Assembly (NCBI RefSeq): GCF_900497805.2
Contig: NW_020954701.1
Location: 1,318,305-1,382,304, forward strand
Length of the DNA stretch: 64,000 nucleotides
Reading direction: 5' to 3'
Origin: Vombatus ursinus
Taxonomy: Eukaryota > Chordata > Mammalia > Diprotodontia > Vombatidae
Part shown: in pieces, positions 52,600-64,000 of the stretch
Position numbering within the stretch: the first letter of the stretch is position 1
Layout of the letters: every line of letters begins with the position of its first letter
Translations under genes and position numbers: made by a program
Notes under the pieces: generated by a model
Told to the model about the DNA's origin: nothing
The model's database searches: none
The model's input: the letters and a program-made list of their open reading frames with translations, nothing else

Positions 52600-53900
52600 G
52601 AAAAGCTGGGGTTGTGTCCAATAATAACTTACCCAGCAAAATTGAGTATAATCCTGAATGAAAAAAAAGGTCATTTGATAAACCGAAAAACTTTCAGGTA
52701 TATGTAACAAAAACACCAGAACTCAATGGAAAATTCAATATAAAAGATCCAGAAGAAATATAAGGAAAACATTAAAAACAAATTATAAGATACTCATTAA
52801 AGTTAAACTGTTTACTTATTTTGTGTATATATATACATATGTATATATATGTATATATATACATATATATACATATATATATATGAAAATGTTACCTGTA
52901 TTCTTAAAACTGTCATCAGTACTAAGGTAGTTTGAAAGAAAGGTTGGTGCAGAGCTATATATGATGGGGTGATTCTGAAAAAACAAAATTGGGTAAGAAA
53001 AGATAAAAGGGAGCAATTGTATTATAAAGAGGGGGTGTGGAAAAACGAACTGATACAGAGGAAGCAGGTCAAAGTGGAGGGCTGGTAATGTTGGAAATTT
53101 ACTGTTTTCTGGGTTGAAGAGGAAACAATGCATACATCTGGAAGGGTGTAGAAGTCTTCTGCTCATGTAGGAAGATGAGAAAATGGGAGGGGGGTACAGA
53201 GTCGGGTAGACACTTTCAGAGGGGTATGTGGATTGGGATTTGACAGAGTGAGGGAAAGGATGGAGGACTCTTGGAAGGGTAAGTTAAGTGGGGAGTATGG
53301 AGGTGCAGGGAGAAGATAAGGTAATAGGGATAGGGTAAAGAGAGAGGCTGAGAAAGAAAATAGTGAGTAAAAATTAGATGGAGGAAAAATCACAAATAGT
53401 AATTATAACTTTGAATATGAATGGGATGTTTCTAACAGTTCTCTTTGTGGTGGCAAAGAACTGGAAATTACAGAGATATCCATCAATTGGGGAATAGCTG
53501 AACAAGTTGTGGTCTATGGTTGTGATAGAATACTACAGTGCTGTAAGAAATGATGAGCTCAATGGTCTTTGAAAGGCATGGAAAGACCTGTACAAAATGA
53601 TGAAGAACAAAGTGAGCAGAACCGAGATACAGTAATAGCAGGATTGTTTTAAGAATGACTTTGAGTGACCAAGTCATTTTGACTATTATAAATACACAAA
53701 TTAAAAATAAAGGACATATGAAGAAAGACACTATTTGCATCCAGAGAAAGAACTGAAAAATAGATGTATAGAATAATTTTACATATATATATATATGTAC
53801 ACACTCACCTATTTGTGTCTCATGGTTGCCATCTCTAGGGTGGGGGTGGGGTGATGAGGGAAGAAAAAAGAAGAAACAAATGCCAAAAGAGATTCATTAT
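52600..53900 (+). repeat. Internally deleted L1
   Basis: An ORF1 C-terminal signature 'ITYPAKLSIIL' is at 52624-52656. A purine-rich spacer follows (52885-53390). The ORF2 start 'IVIITLNMNGM' is at 53396-53428. Within about 20 bp the text jumps to the ORF2 tail and 3' UTR ('cagttctctttgtggtggca', 'ggggaatagctgaacaagtt', 'tgcatccagagaaagaactg'). The whole endonuclease and RT body is missing. A TA tract is at 52824-52883. Confidence 0.6.
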
Positions 53901-53984
53901 ATTGTTTTAATACTATTGCTCTGGGCCTATGATTTCATCAGTGTAGGGAGCTGCCAATGTGGAAACTCTCTCCTGAATACAAAT

Positions 53985-54130
53985 CAGTAATTTGTAGGTA
54001 TTTTATAGTCTTATTGAGTCATCTGGGGCACAGAGCTAGTATGAATTGGTCAGGAGCTAGTATGTATCAGAGGCAAGACTTGAGTTTAGGTCTTTTTAAG
54101 TCTACCCATCACACTACACTGCCCTTCTCT
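53985..54130 (-). repeat. MIR-type SINE
   Basis: 'gggcacagagctagtatgaa', 'gacttgagtttaggtctttt', decayed. Confidence 0.55.
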
Positions 54131-54984
54131 AATAATATCATGTCATACTATGTTATGATACATTTCATTGCTTTTTATTTTGTTATGTTATACAGTGATC
54201 TTATCTATCTATATGGTAGGCCCTTTTTCTGGGTCCTGGGCATTATATGAAGATTCCATAGTATTTCAGTTTTGTGTAGAAGAAGAGGGATTGGGATTCA
54301 GGGAGATTCAGTGTAGTAAGAGGAGAGAGTAATATTGACTTTGACATTTGGGTTAGATTGGAAGTATGCTAGTAAACAGAAGGTTACAGCTAGTAATTGG
54401 ACAGGTTTCCTGGCAGCTAAGAAGAGTACTGATTTGGAAGAGATTTTAGAAAAAGAAATAACAGTATTTACAAAGGAGCAGCGATTAAATGAGAATGCAA
54501 ATGAATTTGGGACAAGATCAAGAGAATGATAGAATTGGTAGTGATATAGAAAATGACTATACTATGACTAATGCCTTTTATGTTTTATTTAGTGTCTTTT
54601 GGAAAATAAATTCATTCAACAAAAATTTATTTAGGTTCATTCTATATACAGGTGCTGCAGAAGATGGAAATCTTAGATTTGTCATGGCCCTTGTCCCATG
54701 GAGTTTATAGTCATTAGGGTGAAAATCTAAGAACAAATAACTGCAATACAGATAAGTATTAGATAAGTGCATTAGTAGTGAGTGAAACTAAGAGGTTCAA
54801 GGGACCAGGGAAATCTTTATGGAATAGGTAATTAAGTTGGGTTTTTGAGAATGGCCAGAAATTTGATAGGCAGAGAGGGCAAGGAGGAGACAGTTCTAAG
54901 CATTAATAACAGTTGTAGTGAAGGTGTAGAGGTAGGAAACTGAAAGGCATGTTGAGATGTTCATAGAATGGTGCAGTTTGGGGG

Positions 54985-55100
54985 CAGGGTTGGGGAACCT
55001 TTGGCCTCAAGGCCACATGTGGTCCTCTAGGTCTTCAAGTGTGGCCCTTTGACTGAATCCAAAGTTCACAGAACAAATCACCTTAATAAAAGGATTTTAT
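54985..55100. mobile_element. Half copy of the hAT MITE
   Basis: Starts 'cagggttggggaacctttgg' and matches the left half of 29882-30085 up to 'aataaaaggatttt'. The other half is absent. Confidence 0.8.
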
Positions 55101-55839
55101 TATACCACTATAGCATAGGGTACATGTACTCTATGGAGGGGAATAGTATGACTTAAGACTGAACAGTAGTGTTTACTAGGTTATGGAGGGCCTGGAATAC
55201 TAGGTAATTGGGTTCTAACTTAACTTGGTAAGCAATAGGGAGCTACTTTTTTTAAAAAAATTTTTGAGTGGAAGAGTTACAAATCTCTGTGTATGCTAAA
55301 GAAATATTCTAGAAATGGTGTTAAGGGTGGATTAAGGGAAGGAAAGACTCCACCACATGTAACCTTCTATTAAGAGGCTATTGCAATAGGCCAAGATAGT
55401 TTTAATGATGTCCTTTATTAGAATGGTAACAGAGGGAAAAGGAAAGAAAGTACTGATACAAGAGATAGTAGTAATGAGGAATTAACAGGACTTCAGAACT
55501 GATTGGATATGGGAAGTAAAGGAGAGGGAAGAATCAAAGATAATCCCAAACATTTAAATGTGGGATACTGTAAAGTATAATAGTGAATAGTGATGGTATG
55601 AGGAAAATCAGGGAAGGAAAAAACAAGGAAATCAGTTTTGTACATGTTTGTTTTGAGGGGATACATCTGGAGGAGATGTGCAGTAGGCAATTGGAGATGT
55701 GGGTCTGGAAAGCAGATGAGAATCAGGGTGCGAAACATGGATTTGGGAGTTATTCTCATAGCGTAGAAGTTGAAGTCATAAGAATGAGTAAGACTACCCA
55801 ATGAGAGAGGGTATAGAGAGGGGGGGCAGAGGAAGGGGA

Positions 55840-56048
55840 TAAGAATTTATTAAGTGTTTGCTATGTGCCAGTCACTGTGCTAAGTACTTTATAAGTGCTA
55901 TTATTATACCCATTTTACAGTTGAGGAAATTGAGGTAGACAAAGGTCAAGTGACTTGTCCAGAGTTACAGAGCTAGTAAGTGTCTGAGGCAGGATTTGAG
56001 TTTCTGACTCCAGCCCGTCACTCTGCACTGCACCAACCTAGCTATCTC
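55840..56048 (-). repeat. MON1/MIR-type SINE inside L2
   Basis: 'gtttgctatgtgccagtcac', 'cattttacagttgaggaaat', 'gagttacagagctagtaagt', 'gactccagcccgtcactctg'. Confidence 0.85.
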
Positions 56049-56334
56049 CAGCCACCTAGATGAAGAGAGAAGAGGCAAAGTGTGCCATCTTCAGGGATGA
56101 GAAGACTGCAAAGTAGGTAAATAAGGAGATATTAGAAACCTAAAAAGATTAGAAGAATGTGGGATCTCTGTATCCAAGGCAAGACAGAGTATATAAGAGG
56201 AGAGGCTGGTCCACAGTGCTGAAATCCACCATGCGGTTAGAGAAGATGGAGGTTAAAAACAGTGATTGAATTTGGTGATGAGGATATCCTTGGTGAGTTC
56301 TGAGGGAGTAGTTTCAATAGAGCTGTGGATGCAG

Positions 56335-56535
56335 ACTCATCCTGATAAGTTCAAATCTGGCCTCAGACACTTACTAGCTGTGTGACCCTGGGCAAGTCAC
56401 TTAACTCAGTTTCCTCATCTGTAAAATGAGCTAGAGATGGAAATGGTAAACCACTCCAGTATTTTTGCCAAGAAAACCCTATCTGGGGTCATGAGGAGCT
56501 GGACACAGCTAAAAAAAACAACTGAGCAATGACAG
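56335..56535 (+). repeat. Mar-1 CORE-SINE, head-truncated
   Basis: 'gactcatcctgataagttca', 'cttactagctgtgtgaccct', 'gtaaaccactccagtatttt', 'caactgagcaatg'. Confidence 0.9.
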
Positions 56536-56640
56536 AGCCACATGGCAAGTAAGTCAGAGGTAGGGACTTGAACTTGGGTCTTCCTGGTGCCAAGGCCAAC
56601 TCTCTATTCATTACAGTTACTTGGCCTCTCCAGGAGTAGC
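56536..56640 (-). repeat. MIR fragment
   Basis: 'agccacatggcaagtaagtc', 'gacttgaacttgggtcttcc'. Confidence 0.7.
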
Positions 56641-56699
56641 AATTAAGATTACCTCTTCTTCCTACACGTCTTCTCTCATTCTTACATTATCTTAATTAT

Positions 56700-56890
56700 G
56701 AAGGAAGCAAAGTGGTTAAATCTGAAGGTATCACCCTTAGATTTGGAAGATGCTGGTTCAAGTACTGATTCAGTCAGTTCCTAGCTCTTTGACCTTTGCC
56801 AATTTGTTTAGCTTTTATGAGCTTCAGGTTCCTAATCTGTAAAGTGAGGATAATAATATTAACCCACTTATCTCACAGGGTTGTTTATGT
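56700..56890 (+). repeat. MIR-type SINE
   Basis: 'cttagatttggaagatgctg', 'tctgtaaagtgaggataata', 'tatctcacagggttgtttat'. A short reversed piece follows at about 56900-56970. Confidence 0.7.
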
Positions 56891-57224
56891 GAGTGATCAT
56901 TGTCCCTATTTTACAGATAAGGCAAGCAAAAAGAGCTTCTTTATGAAGGTCATAAAACCAGTCAGTACTTTTTTGTTTTCTACTACTATTCTCTCCCTGA
57001 TTTGGAAATTAAAATAGCACAACAGCATCTATCCAAAAGGTAGTCAAGAAGAAATTCTGAGGAATAATCACCAGCCAAATTGCAAATTTAAATTTAGTAT
57101 CCCCTGTAATGTTAAGGACAGACGAAAAATTGAAAAAGAAAACAAAACGAAAGACAAATTCCTGTAGCAACAGGAAATGCTAAAGCAGAAATTTGTTTGG
57201 AAGTGAATGGCATATACCCTTTTT

Positions 57225-57420
57225 GCACTCTTCCTCTCCCCCCCATTCCCTTCCTTCCTCCCTCCCTCCCTCCTTCCCCATCTCTCCTGTTCCCCTTCCT
57301 TCTCCTGTTTTCTCCTCTTCTTTTTTCTAATAGCCTTGCTGTCTCTCCCCCTCTGTCTTTCCCCTCTCCTCCTTACTTTCCTCCAAGCATCAGTCAGTTC
57401 CCCTCCAACCCCGCCCCCAG
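57225..57420. repeat. CT-rich low-complexity tract
   Basis: Plus strand nearly all C and T. It gives long artefact frames on both strands. Confidence 0.85.
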
Positions 57421-57832
57421 ACTTCAACAGTGTATTTGTGCAGTTTCTGGAGGATCTCTGTACCTTTAGTAGCAAGTGTGGCTACTTGTTAGAAATGACT
57501 TCAGCTTCTGGGGATTCTCCCCAATGGGAATAGTATTTCTCTTTCCTTTGCTATGAGAAAGGTATGGTTTTTGTAAATAATAAAAGACCAGATTCTCTGG
57601 CATTCTTTTTCAACAATGGTATAGAGCAAGATTTCTCTCTGATATAGAATTGGTTCTAGGAACCAATGCCTTTGACTATGATGGAAACCTTTAGGGAATT
57701 TACAGCTGCAGATTGCTGCTATCCTCAAACGAGGGGAGAGTTTAATGCTGACAGCAAAACAGACTGAAAATATATATAGCTGAACACTTCAAAGTGCAGC
57801 CAGAAAATAATATTGCTATGTATTAGATTTTT

Positions 57833-58800
57833 AAAGCAAGTTTTTATTGATGTATTTTAGGTTTTTTTGGTATCGCCATGGTTTTTCCCAATATTCCTCC
57901 CCTTCCCTCTTAGAGTCCCATCCTACAATAATGAGGAGTAGTTTTTAAAGACAAAAAAAGAAAAGAAAAAGAAGAGGAAAAAATCAGCCTAACTGATCAA
58001 TACATTGAAAAAGTCTGAAAATACTTGCAATATACAACACTTTTAGAGTCTCCCACCTTGGTAAAGTGATGGATTGGAGTTTCTTCTCCTATCTCTTCTT
58101 TCAAGACATCTTATTTTTTTAAAAAATAATTTTGCAATAATCACTTTGTGTGTATGTGTGTGTGTGTGTGTGTGTGTGTTCTTTTCCTTTATATTGACAC
58201 AGTCGTCTGTATTGTTTTCTTGGCTCTACTTCACACTACATCAATTCATGTACATCTTTCTATACTTCTATGTATTCACACACATCATTTCTTACAGAAC
58301 AATAATATTCCATTGCCTTCATGTACCATAATTTGTTTAGCAATTCACCAATCAATGAACATCTATTATTTCTAATTATTTACTATCACAAAAAGTGTTG
58401 CTATAAATATTTTGCTATGTAGGTGAACTTTCTTCTTATCAATGACCTCCTTGAGGAATGAGCCTAGTAATAGAACCTTTGGGTCAAAGGGCATGGACAT
58501 TTTAGTTACTTTATTTGCATAATTACAAATTGTTTTCCAAAATGGTTGTACTGATTCACAGCTCCACCAACAATGTACCAGTATGCCTACCTTCCCACAA
58601 CATTGACTATTGCCATCTTATGTCGTCTTTGCCAGTTTGCAGAGTATGAGGCAAAGCCTCAGGGTTGTTTCGATTTGCATTTCTTCTGTTATTAGTGAAC
58701 TGAAGCATTCTTTCATGTGATTGTTAATAGTTTGCCATTCTTCTTTTTAGAACTTCTCATTTATATCCTTTGACCATTTATCTGCTGGGGAATGACTTAC
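57833..58800 (-). repeat. L1 3' part, about 1 kb
   Basis: From the A-rich end at 57833 it reads in reverse through 'ggttttttt'-type UTR, 'cattccattgccttcatgta' region, 'cctttgggtcaaagggcatg', 'ctccaccaacaatgtaccag', 'cctttgaccatttatctgct'. A TG run at 58149-58180 lies in the UTR. Confidence 0.85.
58149..58180. repeat. TG microsatellite
   Basis: TG run within the L1 UTR. Confidence 0.9.
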
Positions 58801-58849
58801 ATGTTTTTCACTTCCTCCCTCTGAGTCCAGCTCTGTATCTACTATGCCT

Positions 58850-59070
58850 TGAAAGGCATCATATTGAAGTAGATAGAGAGCTGGCCATGGAGCCAGGAAG
58901 ATCTGAGTTTAAGTCCTGCTGTATGACCTTTGGCAAGTCACTCAACTTCTCAATGTCTAGAAAAAATCTTTAAAACCATAAATTGCAGGGAAGGCACCAA
59001 TCTGCATTGGTAGAGGGAGTTTTGCTCATCCATGAGTTTCTTATACTAATGGAATCACAGATCTAGTTCC
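58850..59070 (+). repeat. tRNA-SINE with a non-CORE tail
   Basis: Head 'gaagtagatagagagctggc', 'gtatgacctttggcaagtca', then a tail unlike Mar-1 or MIR: 'aaattgcagggaaggcacca', 'gcattggtagagggagtttt', 'atggaatcacagatctagtt'. I recall this tail from marsupial repeats but cannot name the family with confidence. Confidence 0.6.
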
Positions 59071-59099
59071 TTTGCCTTTAAAGTTCTTATTAGTATAGA

Positions 59100-62000
59100 A
59101 TAATCTTCTTATTGTATCTGATGGAATTCAGATAGAAATGGCTCTCAGGAAAAAGGTCACTATCTTGTTATTATATATTTGTAGAACTCCTTTTTTATAA
59201 TTGAATGAAAGTCACCTTCTATAGATTCATAAAAGTCTTTTTGGTAGAAGAAATCTGAGGAGGAGGGTCCCTCTCCTGCTATTAATCTTGTTATATTAAA
59301 TTCTTAGCAGACTAATGCACAAAGGGATAAAGTGAATCTTTTTTGTAACTGAATAAGAACAATGAGATTTAAGTTCATCTTCCTATATGACTTTGAGTTC
59401 TTCCTCCAGGTCTCTATATTTTGAAAGCTTTTCATACCATGTAGTTTGGAGATTATGAGTATTCAATTTGGCAACATCTACCAAAGTCTTGTTCTTATTC
59501 TTACTATTTTTTTTTCCTATCAGTGTTATATCTGAGTGACAATGGACAGCAATTTTGTGTGTTCTAGCCATGGTGCCATGTTGTGGTGCTATTCTGGGCT
59601 GGGTGAGCTGAGTTATACTTTCTCATCACTTTCTTATTTCTTTTGTGATGAGAGGGTGGTTTTCCTTTCAAACTATGGGCAGCAATATTGCAATGCCTTC
59701 TGCCTAGGGACATACCTTTTTTCAGCCTTTATCATCTCTGAAATGGGGTCTTTTTGTTTCCAAAATATTCCTGTAAATGCTAACTTATTATGTGTTCTGA
59801 GAACACTGATAATACTCTTCTTCCTTTTTCTATAATGAGAAAGTGTTAAATCTTTAATAGTTTTCTTGGGATAATAATCTCTACATTTTATTAAAATTGT
59901 ATGAGGATTATGTTGGACAACTTCTGGATTCCTTGTATGTTTTACTGTGCCAACAGTAAATGTTAATATAGGTATTGCATGAGTGTTAATTGCTTTAGCA
60001 ATGTTTTTACCATTAATCTCAGTTTGTCTCTTAACATACACTACCTCAGGTTTCTCCCTGATTTCTTTATGTTTGATGTACAATGCCTGGAAAAGACCAA
60101 GCTATTTATGAGTATCACCTTCATCCATTGGTTCAATTTGACCTCTGGATTCAAGCTCAGACACTGCAGTCTCCATTATTCCTTGACAAACATTAAGAAT
60201 TAATACTTATTAAATCAAATGAACATGTTGTTATCACTGGAGAATGTTTCCATGAGCTGAAGTAACTAATGTATTTTCCTTTGGAGTACTTGTCATTCAA
60301 GTACATCAAGTGATTAGTATGATGTTTTGATGTGACTACCTTTTTGACTTGAAAACCATACTCAGTTCTATTCAGGAGTGGTGGTAATGAGCTAGGCAGA
60401 ATCAGAGGGGACTTTGTTATCTACCTAGAAGATGAGACAATTTACATTAATTGTTATTTATATTATTTAATTGGTGGTATATATTTAATAGAGAACAGTT
60501 TTCCATATGAACATCAAATACTCTAGCATCCTTCCTATTTTAAAAAATATTTTTATAGATTTGCTGTACGTGACTAAGCTAAGAGAATGGGTCTGAGCCA
60601 AAGGCTTTGTAATAATCAATAAAAGTGGTATTAATGTTACGGAGCTTTCAGCTAGCTTGTTCCATAATCTATGGATGTTTGTAGTATTGTCCTTGGTAGC
60701 AATGTAAGTACTTGTTAAGAATTCCTTTGACTTCTAAGGATTTCTCTTCATAGTGATAATGAGTTGAATTTTAAATCCCTTAGACTTTTTGGCTAACATT
60801 TTTTTGTTCCACAGACAATGGATATTTTGTAAGTTTTTATAATTTTTTTAAAGTGATGTAGGCTGAAATACTTTGTACAAAATATATAAACATGTAATTG
60901 GCCTATATTTGAAGGGGTTACTGGGATTCCCATTCTTTGATAATAAATAATTCCTGCTGTTAAGAAAAATGGAATCAGACTAGTGATGCATTTTTTCTAG
61001 AAATTTATGTGCTACTGTGAAGCATCTGAGTCAATAATTATATATCTTACCTGGGATTACTGTTTTCCACTTTTGGAGAGAAACTAGAGATTGTCACTTC
61101 CCTTAAAATAACCATTATGTCATTCATTATGTACTATGTTTGTTGAGATGTGACTTACAGGGAGGCAACAATAGACATCTCTAACATCTCCTCACCCTAC
61201 TGTTCCTTTCCTAAGGTCAGGAAGGAAGGCAGGAGGTTGGGGCCAGAGGTTGGCCACTCTGCTTCCCTTAGAGAGAGGAGGTACTAGGCTAGAATTCTAT
61301 CTGATTCTTTGAATATTGTTAGCCTAGGGGAAGTAAATTTAAGGTTGAAGCTAATAGACTCCTTTTCACTATTTCTTAATAGGGAAAGGAGGACCCCATG
61401 CCTTATGTTCAAGGCTTGACTTCCCTCCGAATATTTCACAGTGAATGCAAATTAGCAAAGAAATCAATTTATGTCAAAAAAAGAAATCCATTTATGTCAA
61501 AAGCAAAACAAATCCAAGAAAGTATACATATAAGAATGTATACCAGACAGTACAGATTGAAAGAGTTTTCTCTCATTGGGAATGAGATATCTCATCCCAA
61601 CCAAGAGAGTCTCAGATCTCACCTAAGGGAAAAATTCTCTAAAGTCTCTAGTATAGCAACCTGAGGATAGGGACCTTATAGAGACTGCCAGCTTCTCTTA
61701 TGTTGACTTTTTCCCAGAGTCTTTCTCTCCTTTCAGCAACCCAAAAAGAGGTTGACATAGAAGTTCTTTTTCCTCAGAGCTCAAAGCCAGAACTCCTGGA
61801 AGCTTGAGGAATCAGGGAGGAAGAAGAACTCTTCTCTCTCTTACTCTCAACACTTTTACTCCGACCCTTACACTGGTATGGGACATTGATTTCCACAAAT
61901 GAGGTGAGAGTCTCATACTAATGGGCTTTGGGGCTCAGGTTATAATTAATGGTACACAAGCTTTATGTTTCACATGTGACTCAACCTGAACTTTTTGCTG

Positions 62001-62690
62001 TGTTAGACTTCTTTCTACCTTAGAGGCAACCAAAACATTTCCCACAACCTCCTTCTTCTAGGGTGTTCTTTCTCCCCATTGATGTTTCTCAAGTCTGTTT
62101 GGTATAGTTTTGAATTAATGTGGATTGTTTATTTTTTTCCTCTGTGCCACTTTGATTTTTTTGAATTGCCTTCACATTTTTGGCTTTCATTTTTAATTGT
62201 TGATGAAGGCTATCAAGAATTTTTGACACCCTTTGTTTTCCAGGCTCCATTCCAGATTTTTTTTATCATTAATTGAGTGATAAATTGTTCAGGTTCTCTA
62301 TTGGAAAACTCTTTATATGGTGTTGTAATATTACAGTATCTTTTTACAGGTCTGCAATAAAGCTGTTTTTGCCAAGGTGGTATTTTATGCCTCTTGTTAG
62401 AAGTATCCCTATGTAGTTCCACCTTGCCATCTAAGGTCCTTATTGTGGCATTCTCCTATAATACCTGGCTACAATTAAAAAAATTCAGGAATTACCCTGG
62501 CAAATACTGTGGGAAAATATTTTTGTTTACTATAGTTGTAACGGATAACAGCCTTTAAAAATTACTCTGCTTTGGTGAAGTTGGCTTGTTAGTATCTATT
62601 AATTGGATTCATGCCACCAAACTCAAAAAGGACTTTCCAAAATTCCATTTTCCGTATTCCCATCTCCTTTTCAAAATCATTCATGACATG
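59100..62690 (-). repeat. R4/Dong-like LINE relic
   Basis: Read on the minus strand, protein fragments appear in the expected order. 'HKIPPWQKQL' (about 62365-62395), 'ITTPYKEFSNREPEQF' (about 62270-62325) and 'LYQTDLRNINGEK' (about 62070-62110) resemble the pre-RT region. 'TPSNIGQLHVYIF' (about 60880-60921) and 'FIDYYKAFGSDPFS' (about 60583-60636) resemble the RT 'PSNYRPI' and 'YRKAFDSVPHSW' motifs. 'INTHAIPILTFTVGTVKHTR' (about 59931-59993) is a post-RT motif. 'EKLSKYRDLEEEL' (about 59380-59425) lies near the C-terminus. That combination fits R4/Dong-type LINEs, not L1, L2 or CR1. Frames are broken in many places. An LTR-like repeat splits it at 61150-62045. Confidence 0.6.
61150..62045. 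mobile_element. LTR-like repeat, copy 2
   Basis: Second copy of the 43390-44335 repeat in the same orientation. It separates the pre-RT part from the RT part of the R4-like LINE. It contains a small internal duplication of 'agaaatc-atttatgtcaaaa' at about 61459-61504. Probable solo LTR fossil. Edges are approximate. Confidence 0.4.
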
Positions 62691-62744
62691 GGCATTATTT
62701 TTGCCATCCATTTTATTATTGGATAGCACTTCTGGAGTGAGTCT

Positions 62745-64000
62745 GTGAGTAAGTGTTTATTAAGCACCTTCTATGGGCCAAGCACTGTGCTAAGTGCTGG
62801 GAATGACAAAAGATAGCTCTTGCTTCTCATGGGGGGAAAACATGCAAACGGCTGTGTGCAAATGAGATATACATGGGATAAATTGGAGATATCAATGGAG
62901 GGAAGGTACAAGAATTAAAGGAGATCAGGAAATGCTTTTTTTTATACAGTGAAATTTTAGCTTGACTTGAAGGAAGCCACAGAAGCCAGAAAACAGAGAT
63001 GAGAAAGGACAGCATTTCAGGAATAAGGGACAGACAATGCCAATGCATAGAATGGAGAGCTAGATTATTTTGAGCAAAGCATGACAAAGAGACCAGTGTC
63101 ACTGAATTATAGAGTATGTGGAGGGTGAACAAGGTATAAGACAGGAAGGATGGTGCGGGGGGGTGGTCAGGTTATAAAGGGCTTTAAAAGCCAAACAAAG
63201 GATTTTATATTTAATCCTGGAGATGATAGGAAGTCACTAGAGTTTATTGAATCAGGGGTAACCTGGTTAGACCTGCACTTTAGTAAGGTCAGTTTGACTA
63301 AGGGGAGGATGTGCTGGCTGCATGAGAGACAAGGCAGGGAGATCATCATCTAGCAGGCTACTGAAGTAGTCTACATGTGAGATGATAAGGCATATCACTA
63401 GGGTGGCAGCAGTGTCAGAGGAGACAAGGAGGCATGTACAAGAGATATAATGGCAAAAAAAAGTCAAAAAACCCGAGACTCAACAACTGATTGGATGTGG
63501 GTGGCAAGAAAGAGAAGTCAAAGATAACATCTGGGTTGCAAGCATGGAAGGATCCTAATGCCCTAGAAAGTAACAGGGGAATAAAGTAGAGGGGAAAGCT
63601 AATGAGTCCAGTTTTGGATATAATGAGTTTGAGAGGTCAGCTGAACATCCAATTTGGAATGTCTAATAGGCAGCTGGAGATACGAGTCTGGAAGTTTGGA
63701 CTAGATAAATCTGAGAATCATGATTAAACAGATGATAATTGAATCCATATGAGCTTATGAAATCACCAAGTCAAACAGAATAGAGGAAGAAGAGAAGAGG
63801 GCCCAAGATAGAGCCCTCTGGGATAGCTACCATTAGCATATGTGATCTAAACAAAGATCCAGCAAAGAAGATTCAGGAGTGGTCAGACATGTAAGAACAC
63901 AACCAGGATAGAGTAGTGGGAGAAAAACCTAGAGAGTGCGAGGAAAGAGTGATTGACAGTGTTAGAGGCTGCAGAGATCAACAAAGATAAGGATTTTTCA
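62745..64000 (-). repeat. Antisense L2, continues past the window
   Basis: 'agtgtttattaagcaccttc', 'gccaagcactgtgctaagtg', 'ttataaagggctttaaaagc', 'gagtttattgaatcaggggt', 'ctactgaagtagtctacatg', 'ggcagctggagatacgagtc', 'gagggcccaagatagagccc', 'gttagaggctgcagagatca': reversed L2 from 3' end into the RT region. Least decayed of the antisense L2 copies by eye, but without an intact frame. Confidence 0.85.

Larger units (their letters stand above)
54590..56330 (-). repeat. Long antisense L2
   Basis: 'ttcattcaacaaaaatttat', 'ggaataggtaattaagttgg', 'gctattgcaatag', 'ggactt', 'gcagtaggcaattggagatg' and, after a SINE, 'tgaatttggtgatgaggata' keep the reversed L2 order over about 1.5 kb. It is interrupted by half a hAT MITE (54985-55100) and a MON1 SINE (55840-56048). 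Confidence 0.8.

Noticed and set aside
53483-53740. Leucine-rich minus-strand frame with membrane-like segments
   Set aside because: It is the reverse of an L1 3' UTR. The same pattern recurs at 1399-1584 on the plus strand, opposite a minus-strand L1.
57068-57475. 135-codon arginine/glutamate-rich frame on the minus strand and proline-rich frames opposite
   Set aside because: They arise from a CT-rich low-complexity tract.

Overview
This window looks like intergenic or deep intronic DNA from a marsupial. The evidence is its repeats. It has many CORE-SINEs with the 'gagctggagaaggaaatggcaaacc' style 3' half (Mar-1 type), short tRNA-headed SINEs ending in an A-rich tail (WSINE1-like), MIR and MON1-type SINEs, marsupial-type L1 3' ends, and large amounts of L2 and CR1/L3. 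Base composition is AT-rich with few CpGs. I find no intact host protein-coding gene, no tRNA or rRNA gene, no CRISPR array and no bacterial feature. Almost every longer open frame lies in a repeat or in low-complexity DNA. Repeat family names rest on remembered consensus patterns, not on a search.

Layout. 1-2.4 kb: L2 split by an L1, then L1, MIR and a WSINE1-like SINE. 2.4-9.6 kb: sparse SINEs, a mosaic L1, and a long antisense L2 (7.5-9.03 kb) that holds a retroposed mRNA 3' end. 9.6-10.8 kb: L1 3' part, minus strand. 11-16.4 kb: SINE cluster and antisense CR1/L3. 16.4-18.4 kb: L2 3' end, then a processed retrocopy of a small KH-domain protein gene (about 17.55-18.04 kb) with target-site duplication, poly(A) and an optimal start context. 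19.5-22.7 kb: the best-preserved L2, sense strand, from endonuclease to 3' end, preceded by a degenerate tandem array. 23-28.6 kb: SINEs, L1, and antisense L2. 29.0-29.3 kb: the only clearly CpG-rich stretch, ending in a consensus splice donor, and the best candidate promoter or first exon. 29.9 kb: a complete hAT-type MITE. 30.3-31.6 kb: antisense CR1/L3 endonuclease region. 32.7-33.6 kb: L1 3' end. 34.7-36.1 kb: possible L1 ORF1 relic and split L2. 37-40 kb: SINE cluster. 41-42.8 kb: L1 ORF2 tail. 42.8-44.7 kb: CR1/L3 split by a MON1 SINE and an LTR-like repeat. 47-50 kb: SINEs and microsatellites. 51-53.9 kb: possible conserved DNA, a duplicated segment, and an internally deleted L1. 54.6-56.3 kb: antisense L2. 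57.8-58.8 kb: L1. About 59.1-62.7 kb: a minus-strand LINE whose protein fragments resemble the R4/Dong clade, split by a second copy of the LTR-like repeat. 62.7-64 kb: antisense L2 running off the end.

How it works together: nothing here forms a pathway. The value is in the insertion record, in the two mRNA retrocopies, in the R4-like relic, and in the single CpG-rich candidate exon. Stretches not listed as features carry no structure that I could recognise.
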